DNA of 64,000 bases from Citrobacter sp. On2M. GTDB lineage: Bacteria > Pseudomonadota > Gammaproteobacteria > Enterobacterales > Enterobacteriaceae. Shown here piece by piece: positions 1 through 10,134 of the stretch. A program made the translations under genes and the position numbers. The notes under the pieces are model-generated. The model did no database searches, was not told the DNA's origin, and worked only from the letters and a program-made list of their open reading frames with translations. Every line of letters begins with the position of its first letter. Position 1 is the first letter of the stretch. Location: the NCBI RefSeq assembly GCF_018035235.1, contig NZ_WPCV01000003.1, positions 124,001 through 188,000 on the forward strand. The letters run 5' to 3'.

Positions 1-48
1 AGACACGGCAGGAACCTGCTGGCCCACGCATTCACCCCGGAGTACCTG

Positions 49-294
49 ATGAACAACGACATAGCGCTAAAATATTATGATATCGCTGACGAGTACGCGA
101 CCGAAGCGGCAAAGCCGGTGAGCGACGCTGAACGCGACGCGCTGGCGCACTACTTCCAGCAGTTGATCACCCGTCTAATGAACAACGAAGAGATCAGCGA
201 AGAAGCACAGCAGGAGATGGCAACCTTGGCCGGCGTCGACGCGCAGCGCATCGATGATATCGCGGAGTTTCTCAATCGTTGGGGTAACGAGTAG
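49..294 (+). CDS. ymjA: YmjA-like small protein (DUF2543)
   Basis: An 81-residue acidic soluble protein, matching the length and sequence pattern of E. coli YmjA as I recall it (start [16 protein letters not shown], end FLNRWGNE). No function is established for the family. There is no signal peptide or membrane segment; it reads as a small helical protein. The ATG at 49 is preceded by CGGAG at suitable spacing. The frame is also open for the 16 codons back to the window edge, so a longer start cannot be excluded, but the family length supports 49. In K-12 ymjA sits near the puu genes, so this location next to mhp is different. Confidence 0.8.
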   Translation: MNNDIALKYYDIADEYATEAAKPVSDAERDALAHYFQQLITRLMNNEEISEEAQQEMATLAGVDAQRIDDIAEFLNRWGNE

Positions 295-380
295 CCAAAG
301 GTGTGGCCTGTGTTTTACACTGCGCGCAAATTGAGTAGGTATACTCTACAAGTAATAGGTTTAATCAGGCGGAAACAGCA

Positions 381-857
381 ATGAACGGAACAATCACAAC
401 GTGGTTTAAAGATAAAGGCTTTGGATTTATCAAAGATGAAAACGGCGATAACCGCTATTTTCATGTGATTAAGGTTGCGAATCCTGAGCTGATCAAAAAA
501 GACGCGGCGGTGACCTTTGAACCCACCACCAACAACAAAGGCCTGTCTGCCTATGCGGTGAAAGTCATTCCGGACAGCAAATACATCTATATTGCAGGTG
601 AGCGCCTGAAGCTTACCTCTATCAAATCATACCTGGTCTACAGCGAAGACGTTCCTGCCGAGACCCGTATCGACAAAGAGAACGCGGTACTGTCTGTTGG
701 CGTGCTGATGAACAGCATCCGACCGAAATCAGACGTTAAGCCTGGCGAAATGCGCACGCTGAAAAAGCTGGCCATCACCACCTTCCAGGGCACGACGCTG
801 ATCTTCTCGGAAGATGAAATCGATATCGACGAGACGGTGAAACTGCTTAAAGTCTGA
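381..857 (+). CDS. Cold-shock-domain protein with C-terminal extension
   Basis: A 158-residue protein. Residues 1-65 form a cold-shock (OB-fold) domain: the RNP1-type motif KGFGFIKDENGD and an RNP2-like YFHVIKV are visible, so it probably binds single-stranded RNA or DNA. The remaining roughly 90 residues are not part of classical CspA proteins (about 70 residues) and I do not recognise them; they look like a mixed alpha/beta domain. It is monocistronic: a TATACT -10-like hexamer lies at 340-345 and a strong terminator follows directly. Target and role are unknown. Confidence 0.75.
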   Translation: MNGTITTWFKDKGFGFIKDENGDNRYFHVIKVANPELIKKDAAVTFEPTTNNKGLSAYAVKVIPDSKYIYIAGERLKLTSIKSYLVYSEDVPAETRIDKENAVLSVGVLMNSIRPKSDVKPGEMRTLKKLAITTFQGTTLIFSEDEIDIDETVKLLKV

Positions 858-879
858 AGCCCTTCAGAGTGAATGAATG

Positions 880-918
880 CCGAAACGCTGCTCTTTCTGA
901 GCGGGTTTCGGTTTTTTT
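880..918 (+). terminator. Rho-independent terminator of the cold-shock-domain gene
   Basis: A seven-base perfect stem (CCGAAAC at 880-886 with GTTTCGG at 905-911), extended by an inner GCT/AGC pairing, is followed by seven T residues at 912-918. It begins 23 bases after the stop codon at 857. Confidence 0.85.
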
Positions 919-929
919 GCATCAAATAG

Positions 930-1155
930 TCAACTCAGTAATTTAAGCCTTCTGTAATAAATGCCATCGAGAGCCGCGTGCTCTGGCCATTCTTCTATAA
1001 AAATAACATGGCCCGGATCTTTTTCATCAATATAAAGGTTATAAGCAATACAGCGCGGTTCTTTCCTGGTGGTCGATATTTGCTCACGATACAAAGCAAG
1101 ACCGGTTTCAATATACTCAAGTTTGATGAAGTCATTCGGCAATAATCTTTAACAT
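930..1155 (-). pseudogene. Broken ABM-type (quinol) monooxygenase gene
   Basis: The minus strand carries a good start: AGGAGG at about 1165-1160, then ATG at 1155, reading MLKIIAE and then a TGA stop. Removing one base at this TGA (about 1134) joins it to the frame reading DFIKLEYIETGLALYREQ, which continues to FIEEWPEHAALD, the typical core of antibiotic-biosynthesis-monooxygenase (YgiN-like) proteins. After AALD the sequence leaves the family pattern and stops after about 11 residues, so the usual C-terminal strand (about 25-30 residues) is missing. Frameshift plus truncated end indicates a pseudogene. A sequencing error could explain the frameshift but not the missing end. Confidence 0.7.
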
Positions 1156-1290
1156 TCAACCTCCTGGCAAAAAACGTAAGCACACTATGTAATGAAGATA
1201 TATTGCGGGGAAGACGCCACAGTGATATATCGGTCGGTGAGTGAGTTATTCCAGCGCTCAATCAGATTATCTGCATAACTGTGATCAACT

Positions 1291-2103
1291 TCACCTCCCG
1301 GCAACCAAAATCTCCTGTGACTCGACGCCGTCCTCTATCTGTTTCGCCACCTTTTGTAAGGCTGGAAGATGCTTTTCCGCAGCCTGTTCGATGGTCATGG
1401 CGCTGGCCATATACACCAGATTCAGGCAGCCGATGACCCGCTGTTCGCTGCGGATGGGAACGGCGATAGAGGCAATTTTCTCCTCCTGATCCCAGCCGCG
1501 ATAGTTCTGACCAAAACCGTCTTTTCGCGCACGAGCCAATATGGCGTCGAGCTTTAAGGGTTCTCGCGCCAACTGGAACTCTTCTCCCGGTCGTGAGGCC
1601 AGCATTTCAATCAGTTCCTGACGTTCATTTTCCGGGCTAAATGCCAGCCAGGTCAGGCCGGAGGCGGTTTTCAGCAGCGGCAGTCGACGCCCGACCATCG
1701 CCCGGTGAAACGACAGGCGGCTGAAGCGGTGGGTGGTTTCACGCACCACCATGGCATCCACATCCAGCGTGGAAACGTCGGTCGGCCAGATCACCTCGCG
1801 TAGTAAATCTCCCAGCAGCGGGGCGGCCAGCGCAGAAATCCACTGCTCGTCACGAAATCCCTCGCTAAGCTGGCGGACTTTAATGGTTAAGCGAAAGCTG
1901 TCATCGGACAAGCTGCGTCGGACGTAACCTTCATCCTGCAACGTTTCCAGCAGCCGCCTGACCGTGGTGCGGTGCAGGCCGCTCAGCTCAGCCAGCAGGC
2001 CAACACTGGCCCCGCCATCGAGTCGATTTAACATATTTAATAACATTAATCCGCGCGTTAGCCCGCGCACGGTTTTGTATTCGGTGTTGTCATCATTTTT
2101 CAT
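1291..2103 (-). CDS. mhpR: MhpR, IclR-family activator of the mhp genes
   Basis: A 270-residue IclR-type regulator that activates mhpABCDFE with 3-(3-hydroxyphenyl)propionate as inducer (established for E. coli). The N-terminal winged helix-turn-helix (about residues 12-75, with LSGLHRTTVRRLLETL as recognition region) is followed by the IclR effector domain. I chose ATG 2103 (MKNDDNTEYKTVRG), which aligns with the E. coli start; an upstream in-frame start at 2187 would run into the operator and promoter region. It is divergent from mhpA. No lacI lies beside it, unlike K-12. Confidence 0.93.
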   Translation of the reverse strand: MKNDDNTEYKTVRGLTRGLMLLNMLNRLDGGASVGLLAELSGLHRTTVRRLLETLQDEGYVRRSLSDDSFRLTIKVRQLSEGFRDEQWISALAAPLLGDLLREVIWPTDVSTLDVDAMVVRETTHRFSRLSFHRAMVGRRLPLLKTASGLTWLAFSPENERQELIEMLASRPGEEFQLAREPLKLDAILARARKDGFGQNYRGWDQEEKIASIAVPIRSEQRVIGCLNLVYMASAMTIEQAAEKHLPALQKVAKQIEDGVESQEILVAGR

Positions 2104-2202
2104 ATTCGTTGACAAATCTAAAGGTAAAACAACGTTGTGCACCTGGTGCACATCCAGGCATGTTTTGATTGTAGCGCAAAAACTCACTTCTATACTGACC
2201 GC
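2099..2202 (+). promoter_or_regulatory. mhpA promoter with MhpR operator
   Basis: A 17-base near-palindrome TGTGCACCTGGTGCACA lies at 2136-2152 and matches the known E. coli MhpR operator. A -10 hexamer TATACT is at 2191-2196. If transcription starts near 2202 the operator centre is about -58, the position reported for E. coli. A degenerate CRP half-site (TGACA at 2110-2114) would be centred near -95, also as in E. coli, but the match is weak. Confidence 0.8.
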
Positions 2203-2295
2203 ACAATAAAAAATAATTTACATCTTTTTAACAAAACGCAATTGCACCTCACCTGGGGTAGTAATTGCGTTTTGACCGAGTCGTGAGGTTCTGAA

Positions 2296-3960
2296 ATGAC
2301 AACAATAAACCCTGATATCCAACCCGCAGTGCAACACACCGTTCAGGTCGCGATTGCCGGAGCCGGTCCGGTAGGGCTGATGATGGCGAACTATCTTGGC
2401 CAGATGGGCATTGAAGTGCTGGTGGTGGAGAAGCTCGACACGCTTATCGACTATCCCCGTGCTATCGGGATTGACGATGAAGCGCTGCGCACCATGCAGT
2501 CCGTCGGTCTGGTCGAAAACGTGCTGCCGCATACCACTCCGTGGCACGCGATGCGTTTCCTCACCCCGAAAGGCCGCTGCTTTGCTGATATCCAGCCGAT
2601 GACCGACGAATTTGGCTGGTCGCGGCGCAACGCGTTTATTCAGCCGCAGGTGGATGCAGTGATGCTGGAAGGGCTGTCGCGTTTTCCCAACGTGCGCTGC
2701 CTGTTTTCCCGTGAACTGGAAGCCTTCAGCCAACAGAACGGGGAAGTAACGCTGAATCTGAAAGCGCCGGACGGCCAGCGCGAAACGGTGAAAGCCCAGT
2801 GGCTGGTGGCCTGCGACGGCGGGGCCAGTAACGTCAGACGGTCGCTGAATGTGCCATTTGAAGGCAAAACCGCTCCAAATCAGTGGATTGTGGTGGATAT
2901 CGCCAACGATCCGCTCAGCACGCCGCATGTGTATCTGTGCTGCGATCCAGTGCGCCCGTATGTCTCCGCCGCGCTGCCGCATGCGGTGCGCCGCTTTGAA
3001 TTTATGGTGATGCCGGGAGAAACCGAAGCACAGCTCAGTGAGCCGCAAAATATGCGCCAGTTGCTGAGCAAAGTATTGCCGAACCCGGACAACGTCGAAC
3101 TGATCCGCCAGCGTGTGTACACCCATAACGCCCGTCTGGCCGAACGTTTTCGCGTTGACCGCGTGCTGCTGGCGGGCGATGCAGCGCACATTATGCCGGT
3201 CTGGCAGGGGCAGGGGTACAACAGCGGCATGCGCGATGCTTTTAATCTGGCGTGGAAACTGGCGCTGGTGATTAAGGGCAAAGCCGGTGATGCGCTGCTG
3301 GATACCTACCAGCAGGAACGTCGCGACCACGCCAAAGCGATGATCGATCTCTCCGTGACCGCAGGCAACGTACTGGCGCCGCCGAAACGCTGGCACGGTG
3401 CTGTGCGCGACGGGGTTTCCTTGCTGCTGAACTACATTCCGCCGGTCAAACGCTACTTCCTTGAGATGCGTTTTAAACCGATGCCGCAATACCACTCCGG
3501 GGCGCTGGTGCGTGAGGGCGACGCGAAAACTTCTCCGGTCGGCAAGATGTTTATCCAGCCGAAGGTGACGCTGGAAACTGGCGACGTGACGCTGCTCGAC
3601 AATGTCATCGGACCGAATTTCGCTGTGATCGGTTGGGGGTGTAACCCGCTATGGGGCATGAGCGAGGCGCAGATCCAACAGTGGCAGGCGCTGGGCACGC
3701 GGTTTATCCAGGTGGTACCCGACACGCAAATCAGCACCGAGCAGGATAACTATGACGGCGTGACCCGCCTTGGCGATACGCAAAACCGCCTGCGCGCGTG
3801 GTTTGCCCAACATAACGCCTCGCTGGTGATTATGCGCCCGGACCGTTTCGTCGCTGCTACCGCTATTCCGCAAACCCTGGGCAGTACCCTGAATAAACTG
3901 GCGTCGGTGATGACCCTCACCCGAGTAAGCGCCGACATTCCCGTTGAAAAGGTAGCCTGA
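2296..3960 (+). CDS. mhpA: MhpA, 3-(3-hydroxyphenyl)propionate hydroxylase
   Basis: A 554-residue flavin monooxygenase that hydroxylates 3-(3-hydroxyphenyl)propionate to the 2,3-dihydroxy compound using NADH and O2, the first step of the pathway. The FAD-binding GAGPVG motif is at residues 22-27 and the second FAD motif [11 protein letters not shown] near 290-300, as in the PheA/TfdB hydroxylase family. Length equals the E. coli enzyme. ATG 2296 has GTGAGG eight bases upstream. First gene of the mhp operon; its stop is followed after one base by the mhpB start, so translation is probably coupled. Confidence 0.96.
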   Translation: MTTINPDIQPAVQHTVQVAIAGAGPVGLMMANYLGQMGIEVLVVEKLDTLIDYPRAIGIDDEALRTMQSVGLVENVLPHTTPWHAMRFLTPKGRCFADIQPMTDEFGWSRRNAFIQPQVDAVMLEGLSRFPNVRCLFSRELEAFSQQNGEVTLNLKAPDGQRETVKAQWLVACDGGASNVRRSLNVPFEGKTAPNQWIVVDIANDPLSTPHVYLCCDPVRPYVSAALPHAVRRFEFMVMPGETEAQLSEPQNMRQLLSKVLPNPDNVELIRQRVYTHNARLAERFRVDRVLLAGDAAHIMPVWQGQGYNSGMRDAFNLAWKLALVIKGKAGDALLDTYQQERRDHAKAMIDLSVTAGNVLAPPKRWHGAVRDGVSLLLNYIPPVKRYFLEMRFKPMPQYHSGALVREGDAKTSPVGKMFIQPKVTLETGDVTLLDNVIGPNFAVIGWGCNPLWGMSEAQIQQWQALGTRFIQVVPDTQISTEQDNYDGVTRLGDTQNRLRAWFAQHNASLVIMRPDRFVAATAIPQTLGSTLNKLASVMTLTRVSADIPVEKVA

Positions 3961-3961
3961 T

Positions 3962-4906
3962 ATGCATGCTTATCTTCACTGTCTCTCCCACTCGCCGCTG
4001 GTGGGTTACGTCGACCCGGCTCAGGCCGTGCTCGACGAGGTTAACGGCGTGATCGCCAACGCCCGGGCGCGTATCGCGGCGTTTGACCCTGAACTGGTAG
4101 TGCTGTTTGCCCCCGATCACTACAACGGTTTTTTTTACGATGTGATGCCGCCGTTCTGTTTAGGTGTGGGAGCCACGGCGATCGGCGATTTCGGCAGCGC
4201 GGCGGGGGAACTGCCAGTGCCGACAGATCTCGCTGAAGCTTGCGCTCACGCGGTGATGAAAAGCGGCATCGATCTCGCCGTGTCCTACAACATGCAAGTC
4301 GATCATGGTTTCGCCCAGCCGCTGGAGTTCTTGCTCGGGGGGCTGGATAAGGTCCCTGTGCTGCCAGTGTTTATTAACGGCGTCGCCACGCCGCTGCCGG
4401 GCTTTCAGCGTACCCGCATGCTCGGGGAAGCGATTGGCCGTTTCGCCAGCTCATTGAATAAACGCGTACTGTTTTTAGGCTCCGGCGGGCTGTCACATCA
4501 GCCGCCGGTACCGGAGCTGGCGAAGGCCGATGCTCATATGCGCGACCGTCTGCTCGGCAGCGGTAAGCAGCTGCCCGAAAACGAGCGCGAGCTGCGCCAG
4601 CAGCGGGTGATTAGCGCCGCCGAGAAGTTCGTGGCCGATCAAAACACGCTGCACCCGCTGAACCCTGTCTGGGATAACCGCTTTATGACCCTGCTTGAAC
4701 AGGGGCGTTTGCAGGAGCTGGACGCGGTCAGTAACGAAGAGTTGTCTGCGATGGCGGGCAAATCAACGCACGAAGTAAAAACCTGGGTTGCCGCCTTCGC
4801 CGCTATTTCTGCCTTTGGCAACTGGCGCAGCGAAGGCCGTTATTACCGCCCGATCCCGGAGTGGATCGCCGGATTCGGCTCCCTGAGCGCCACCACAAAG
4901 AACTGA
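3962..4906 (+). CDS. mhpB: MhpB, 2,3-dihydroxyphenylpropionate 1,2-dioxygenase
   Basis: A 314-residue extradiol dioxygenase of the LigB (class III) type that opens the catechol ring between C1 and C2 using Fe(II). Histidines expected at the iron site are present near the N terminus (HSPLVGY, about residue 10), in [12 protein letters not shown] (about residue 55) and in the VDHGF segment near residue 115. Length and both ends match E. coli MhpB. It lies one base after mhpA and 28 bases before mhpC. Confidence 0.96.
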   Translation: MHAYLHCLSHSPLVGYVDPAQAVLDEVNGVIANARARIAAFDPELVVLFAPDHYNGFFYDVMPPFCLGVGATAIGDFGSAAGELPVPTDLAEACAHAVMKSGIDLAVSYNMQVDHGFAQPLEFLLGGLDKVPVLPVFINGVATPLPGFQRTRMLGEAIGRFASSLNKRVLFLGSGGLSHQPPVPELAKADAHMRDRLLGSGKQLPENERELRQQRVISAAEKFVADQNTLHPLNPVWDNRFMTLLEQGRLQELDAVSNEELSAMAGKSTHEVKTWVAAFAAISAFGNWRSEGRYYRPIPEWIAGFGSLSATTKN

Positions 4907-4934
4907 AACAGAACTGAATATGCAGGAGAAAACC

Positions 4935-5801
4935 ATGACTTACCAACCGCAAACCGAAGCCGCGACCAGTCGTTTCCTGGAGGTGCAGGAAGCAGGCGAA
5001 ACCCTACGCGTGCATTTCAATGACTGTGGACAGGGAGAAGAAACCGTTGTGCTGCTGCACGGCTCCGGTCCGGGGGCGACCGGCTGGGCGAACTTCAGTC
5101 GCAATATCGATCCGTTGGTGCAGGCCGGATACCGGGTGATCCTGCTGGATTGTCCTGGCTGGGGTAAAAGCGATGGGATCGTTAACCGCGGTTCGCGATC
5201 CGATCTCAACGCTCGCATCCTGAAAAGCGTGGTCGATCAATTGGATATTCAAACAGTCCACCTGCTGGGTAATTCGATGGGCGGTCACAGTGCTGTGGCG
5301 TTTACCCTGAGCTGGCCGGAGCGCGTGGGCAAACTGGTGCTGATGGGCGGCGGAACGGGCGGCATGAGTCTGTTTACCCCGATGCCGACCGAAGGTATCA
5401 AGCGGCTGAATCAGCTGTACCGCGAGCCGACCATCGAGAACCTGAAGCTAATGATGGAGATCTTTGTCTTCGATACCAGCGATCTCACTGAGGCGCTGTT
5501 TGAAGCGCGTCTGAACAATATGCTGTCGCGCCGCGATCACCTGGAAAACTTTGTGAAAAGCCTCGAAGCCAACCCGAAACAGTTCCCGGACTTCGGCCCA
5601 CGACTGGGGGAAATTAAAGCCCAGACCCTGATTGTCTGGGGACGCAATGACCGCTTCGTACCGATGGACGCCGGACTGCGCTTGCTCTCCGGAATTGCGG
5701 GTTCTGAGCTGCACATCTACCGCGACTGCGGACACTGGGCGCAGTGGGAACATGCGGATGCCTTTAACCAGCTGGTGCTGAATTTCCTCGCACGCCCTTA
5801 A
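4935..5801 (+). CDS. mhpC: MhpC, 2-hydroxy-6-ketonona-2,4-dienedioate hydrolase
   Basis: A 288-residue alpha/beta hydrolase that cleaves the C-C bond of the ring-fission product to 2-hydroxypentadienoate and succinate. The nucleophile serine is in GNSMGG (Ser114), with the catalytic Asp in GRNDRF (about 239) and His in DCGHWAQWE (about 267). The oxyanion segment HGSGPGATG is near residue 42. I chose ATG 4935 ([10 protein letters not shown]), preceded by AGGAGA at 4923-4928 and matching the E. coli length; an in-frame ATG at 4920 would add five residues and overlap that ribosome binding site. Confidence 0.95.
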   Translation: MTYQPQTEAATSRFLEVQEAGETLRVHFNDCGQGEETVVLLHGSGPGATGWANFSRNIDPLVQAGYRVILLDCPGWGKSDGIVNRGSRSDLNARILKSVVDQLDIQTVHLLGNSMGGHSAVAFTLSWPERVGKLVLMGGGTGGMSLFTPMPTEGIKRLNQLYREPTIENLKLMMEIFVFDTSDLTEALFEARLNNMLSRRDHLENFVKSLEANPKQFPDFGPRLGEIKAQTLIVWGRNDRFVPMDAGLRLLSGIAGSELHIYRDCGHWAQWEHADAFNQLVLNFLARP

Positions 5802-7563
<1,762 letters not shown>

Positions 7564-7567
<4 letters not shown>

Positions 7568-8577
7568 ACGGTAAAAAACTCTATATCTCTGACGTGACCC
7601 TGCGCGACGGCATGCACGCTATTCGTCACCAGTATTCACTGGAAAACGTGCGCCAGATTGCCAAAGCGCTGGACGACGCGCGGGTCGATTCCATTGAGGT
7701 GGCACACGGAGACGGCTTACAAGGTTCCAGCTTTAACTACGGCTTTGGCGCGCACAGCGATCTGGAGTGGATTGAAGCGGCAGCGGACGTGGTGAAGCAC
7801 GCTAAGATCGCCACGCTGCTGCTGCCGGGTATCGGCACGATTCATGACCTGAAAAATGCGTATCAGGCTGGGGCGCGCGTCGTGCGTGTGGCGACCCACT
7901 GCACCGAAGCGGATGTGTCGGCCCAGCATATTCAGTATGCGCGTGAACTGGGTATGGACACCGTCGGCTTTCTGATGATGAGCCATATGACCACGCCGGA
8001 AAACCTCGCGCAGCAGGCGAAACTGATGGAAGGTTATGGTGCAACTTGTATCTATGTGGTCGATTCCGGCGGGGCGATGAACATGAGCGATATTCGCGCC
8101 CGCTTCCGCGCCCTGAAAGCGGTGCTGAAACCGGAGACGGAAACCGGGATGCACGCCCACCACAACCTGAGCCTCGGCGTGGCGAACTCGATTGCCGCGG
8201 TGGAAGAGGGGTGTGACCGTATCGATGCCAGCCTGGCCGGTATGGGTGCAGGCGCAGGCAACGCACCGCTGGAAGTGTTTATCGCCGCGGCGGATAAGCT
8301 CGGCTGGCGGCACGGGACCGATCTGTATGCGCTAATGGACGCCGCCGACGATCTGGTACGCCCGTTGCAGGACCGCCCGGTGCGGGTGGATCGCGAAACG
8401 CTGGCGCTGGGTTATGCCGGGGTGTACTCCAGCTTCCTGCGCCATTGTGAAGTCGCGGCGGCGCGTTATGGCCTGAGTGCGGTAGATATTCTGGTTGAAC
8501 TGGGCAAACGCCGGATGGTAGGCGGCCAGGAAGATATGATCGTCGACGTGGCGCTGGATCTGCGCAACAGCAAATAA
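7564..8577 (+). CDS. mhpE: MhpE, 4-hydroxy-2-oxovalerate aldolase
   Basis: A 337-residue HMG-CoA-lyase-like TIM-barrel aldolase that splits 4-hydroxy-2-ketovalerate into pyruvate and acetaldehyde. The active-site segment [15 protein letters not shown] is near residues 9-23 and the metal-binding [11 protein letters not shown] near residues 197-207. It pairs with MhpF, which removes the acetaldehyde. Start overlaps mhpF by four bases. It is the last enzyme gene before the hairpin that precedes mhpT. Confidence 0.95.
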
Positions 8578-8587
8578 AAATGATTAC

Positions 8588-8610
8588 GCGGCTGGCAATG
8601 TATCAGCCGC
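8588..8610 (+). other. Intercistronic hairpin between mhpE and mhpT
   Basis: A perfect seven-base stem (GCGGCTG at 8588-8594, CAGCCGC at 8604-8610) with a nine-base loop. There is no T run, so it is more likely an RNA-processing or stability element than a terminator. It would separate the transporter gene from the enzyme genes in message abundance (inference). Confidence 0.5.
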
Positions 8611-8645
8611 GATTCACCTGCATCGTGACTTCAGAGGTACATCTT

Positions 8646-9860
8646 ATGACTACTCGTACCCCCGCATCCTCATCCCGCCTGACATTGACCGTCGGGTTGT
8701 GTTTTTTAGTCGCCCTGATGGAAGGGCTGGATTTACAGGCCGCCGGGATCGCTGCTGTCGGTATCGCCCATGCGTTTGCATTGGATAAAATGCAAATGGG
8801 CTGGATCTTCAGCGCGGGCATTCTCGGGCTGCTGCCCGGCGCGCTGGTGGGTGGCATGCTGGCCGATCGCTATGGCCGCAAACGGATTCTTATTGCCTCC
8901 GTGGCGCTGTTCGGCCTTTTCTCGCTGGCAACAGCGGTTTCCTGGAATTTCTCATCGCTGGTGTTTGCCCGTCTGATGACCGGCGTCGGGCTGGGCGCGG
9001 CGTTGCCGAATCTGATTGCGCTGACTTCCGAGGCGGCGGGTCCGCGTTTTCGCGGTACGGCGGTAAGCCTGATGTACTGCGGCGTGCCGATTGGCGCGGC
9101 GCTGGCGGCGGCGCTCGGGTTTAGCGGCCTGGCTTCAGCCTGGCAAACGGTGTTCTGGGTCGGCGGGGCGATCCCGCTGCTGCTGGTGCCGCTGTTGATG
9201 CGCTGGCTGCCGGAATCGCAGGTTTACACCCAACAAACGCAGGTTGCCGCTGCACCGCTGCGCGCCCTGTTTGCGCCAGCGACGGCCACCGCCACGCTGT
9301 TGCTGTGGCTATGCTATTTCTTCACCCTCCTGGTGGTGTATATGCTGATCAACTGGCTGCCGATGCTGTTGGTCGGGCAGGGTTTTGAGCCCTCGCAGGC
9401 GGCGGGCGTGATGTTTGCCCTGCAAATTGGCGCAGCCAGCGGCACCTTAATCCTCGGGGCGTTAATGGACAAACTGCGCCCGGTGGTCATGTCGCTGCTG
9501 ATCTACACCGGGATGCTGGCATCTCTGCTGGCGCTGGGCACGGTATCGTCATTGAGCGGCATGTTGATGGCCGGATTTGTGGCGGGGATGTTTGCCACCG
9601 GCGGGCAAAGCGTGTTGTATGCGCTGGCACCGCTGTTTTACAACACGCAGATCCGCGCCACCGGTGTGGGTACCGCTGTTGCCGTCGGGCGTCTGGGTGC
9701 GATGAGTGGTCCGTTGTTGGCAGGAAAAATGTTAGCGCTCGGCACCGGAACGGTGGGGGTGATGGCGGCTTCTGCGCCGGGGATATTGCTGGCAGGGCTG
9801 GCGGTATTTATTCTGATGAGCCGCAAATCGCAGATGCCGATCCCGGCCAGCGGTGCTTAA
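8646..9860 (+). CDS. mhpT: MhpT, 3-(3-hydroxyphenyl)propionate transporter (MFS)
   Basis: A 404-residue major facilitator with about 12 membrane segments, of the aromatic acid:H+ symporter family. The loop 2-3 motif GGMLADRYGRKR is at about residues 75-86. It imports the pathway substrate across the inner membrane. I chose ATG 8646 (MTTRTPASSS), which has AGAGG at 8633-8637 and matches E. coli; the in-frame ATG at 8580 would translate the preceding hairpin and add 22 residues with no family counterpart. Confidence 0.94.
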   Translation: MTTRTPASSSRLTLTVGLCFLVALMEGLDLQAAGIAAVGIAHAFALDKMQMGWIFSAGILGLLPGALVGGMLADRYGRKRILIASVALFGLFSLATAVSWNFSSLVFARLMTGVGLGAALPNLIALTSEAAGPRFRGTAVSLMYCGVPIGAALAAALGFSGLASAWQTVFWVGGAIPLLLVPLLMRWLPESQVYTQQTQVAAAPLRALFAPATATATLLLWLCYFFTLLVVYMLINWLPMLLVGQGFEPSQAAGVMFALQIGAASGTLILGALMDKLRPVVMSLLIYTGMLASLLALGTVSSLSGMLMAGFVAGMFATGGQSVLYALAPLFYNTQIRATGVGTAVAVGRLGAMSGPLLAGKMLALGTGTVGVMAASAPGILLAGLAVFILMSRKSQMPIPASGA

Positions 9861-9928
9861 GCGCTCATTCGGTAGTATGAGCAGGGAGATACGGTTCCCA
9901 CTTCCGGGTGAACGCCAGTCGGTGAGGA

Positions 9929-9960
9929 CGTTGCCAGAGTTTACATAAAGCCTGGCAACG
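9929..9960 (+). terminator. Hairpin after mhpT, possible mhp operon terminator
   Basis: A perfect nine-base stem (CGTTGCCAG at 9929-9937, CTGGCAACG at 9952-9960) with a 14-base loop lies 69 bases after the mhpT stop. No U-tract follows, so this would be an atypical or Rho-assisted terminator, or a stability element. The rest of the gap to mmuP contains only the candidate MetJ sites. Confidence 0.45.
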
Positions 9961-10100
9961 GAGGCGTTATGAGCTGGCGGCCCTTTTTGTATTTGATTAT
10001 TAATTCCCACCCGATCTTAAGCGCCCGGCGCGGGCATCTGCGCCTGGTGCAGGGTTGACTTTGCATTCTGTTAACAAACGCGGTATAACAAACCTTCTTT

Positions 10101-10132
10101 GGATGTTTAGATGTCCATACGGTTAGAAGGTT
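10101..10132 (+). promoter_or_regulatory. Candidate tandem MetJ boxes before mmuP
   Basis: Four successive 8-base units in phase, GGATGTTT, AGATGTCC, ATACGGTT and AGAAGGTT, match the met-box consensus AGACGTCT at 5, 6, 5 and 5 of 8 positions. They run into the mmuP ribosome binding site. MetJ control of methionine salvage genes is expected biologically, but these single-box scores are moderate. Confidence 0.5.
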
Positions 10133-10134
10133 AT

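Noticed and set aside
1-48. Extension of the first gene to the window edge
   Set aside because: The frame is open, but the family length and the CGGAG site support the start at 49; the edge prevents a firm decision.
2218-3495. 425-codon minus-strand open frame opposite mhpA
   Set aside because: It is a high-GC shadow of mhpA: Arg/His-rich, with no domain, and the plus-strand gene is certain.
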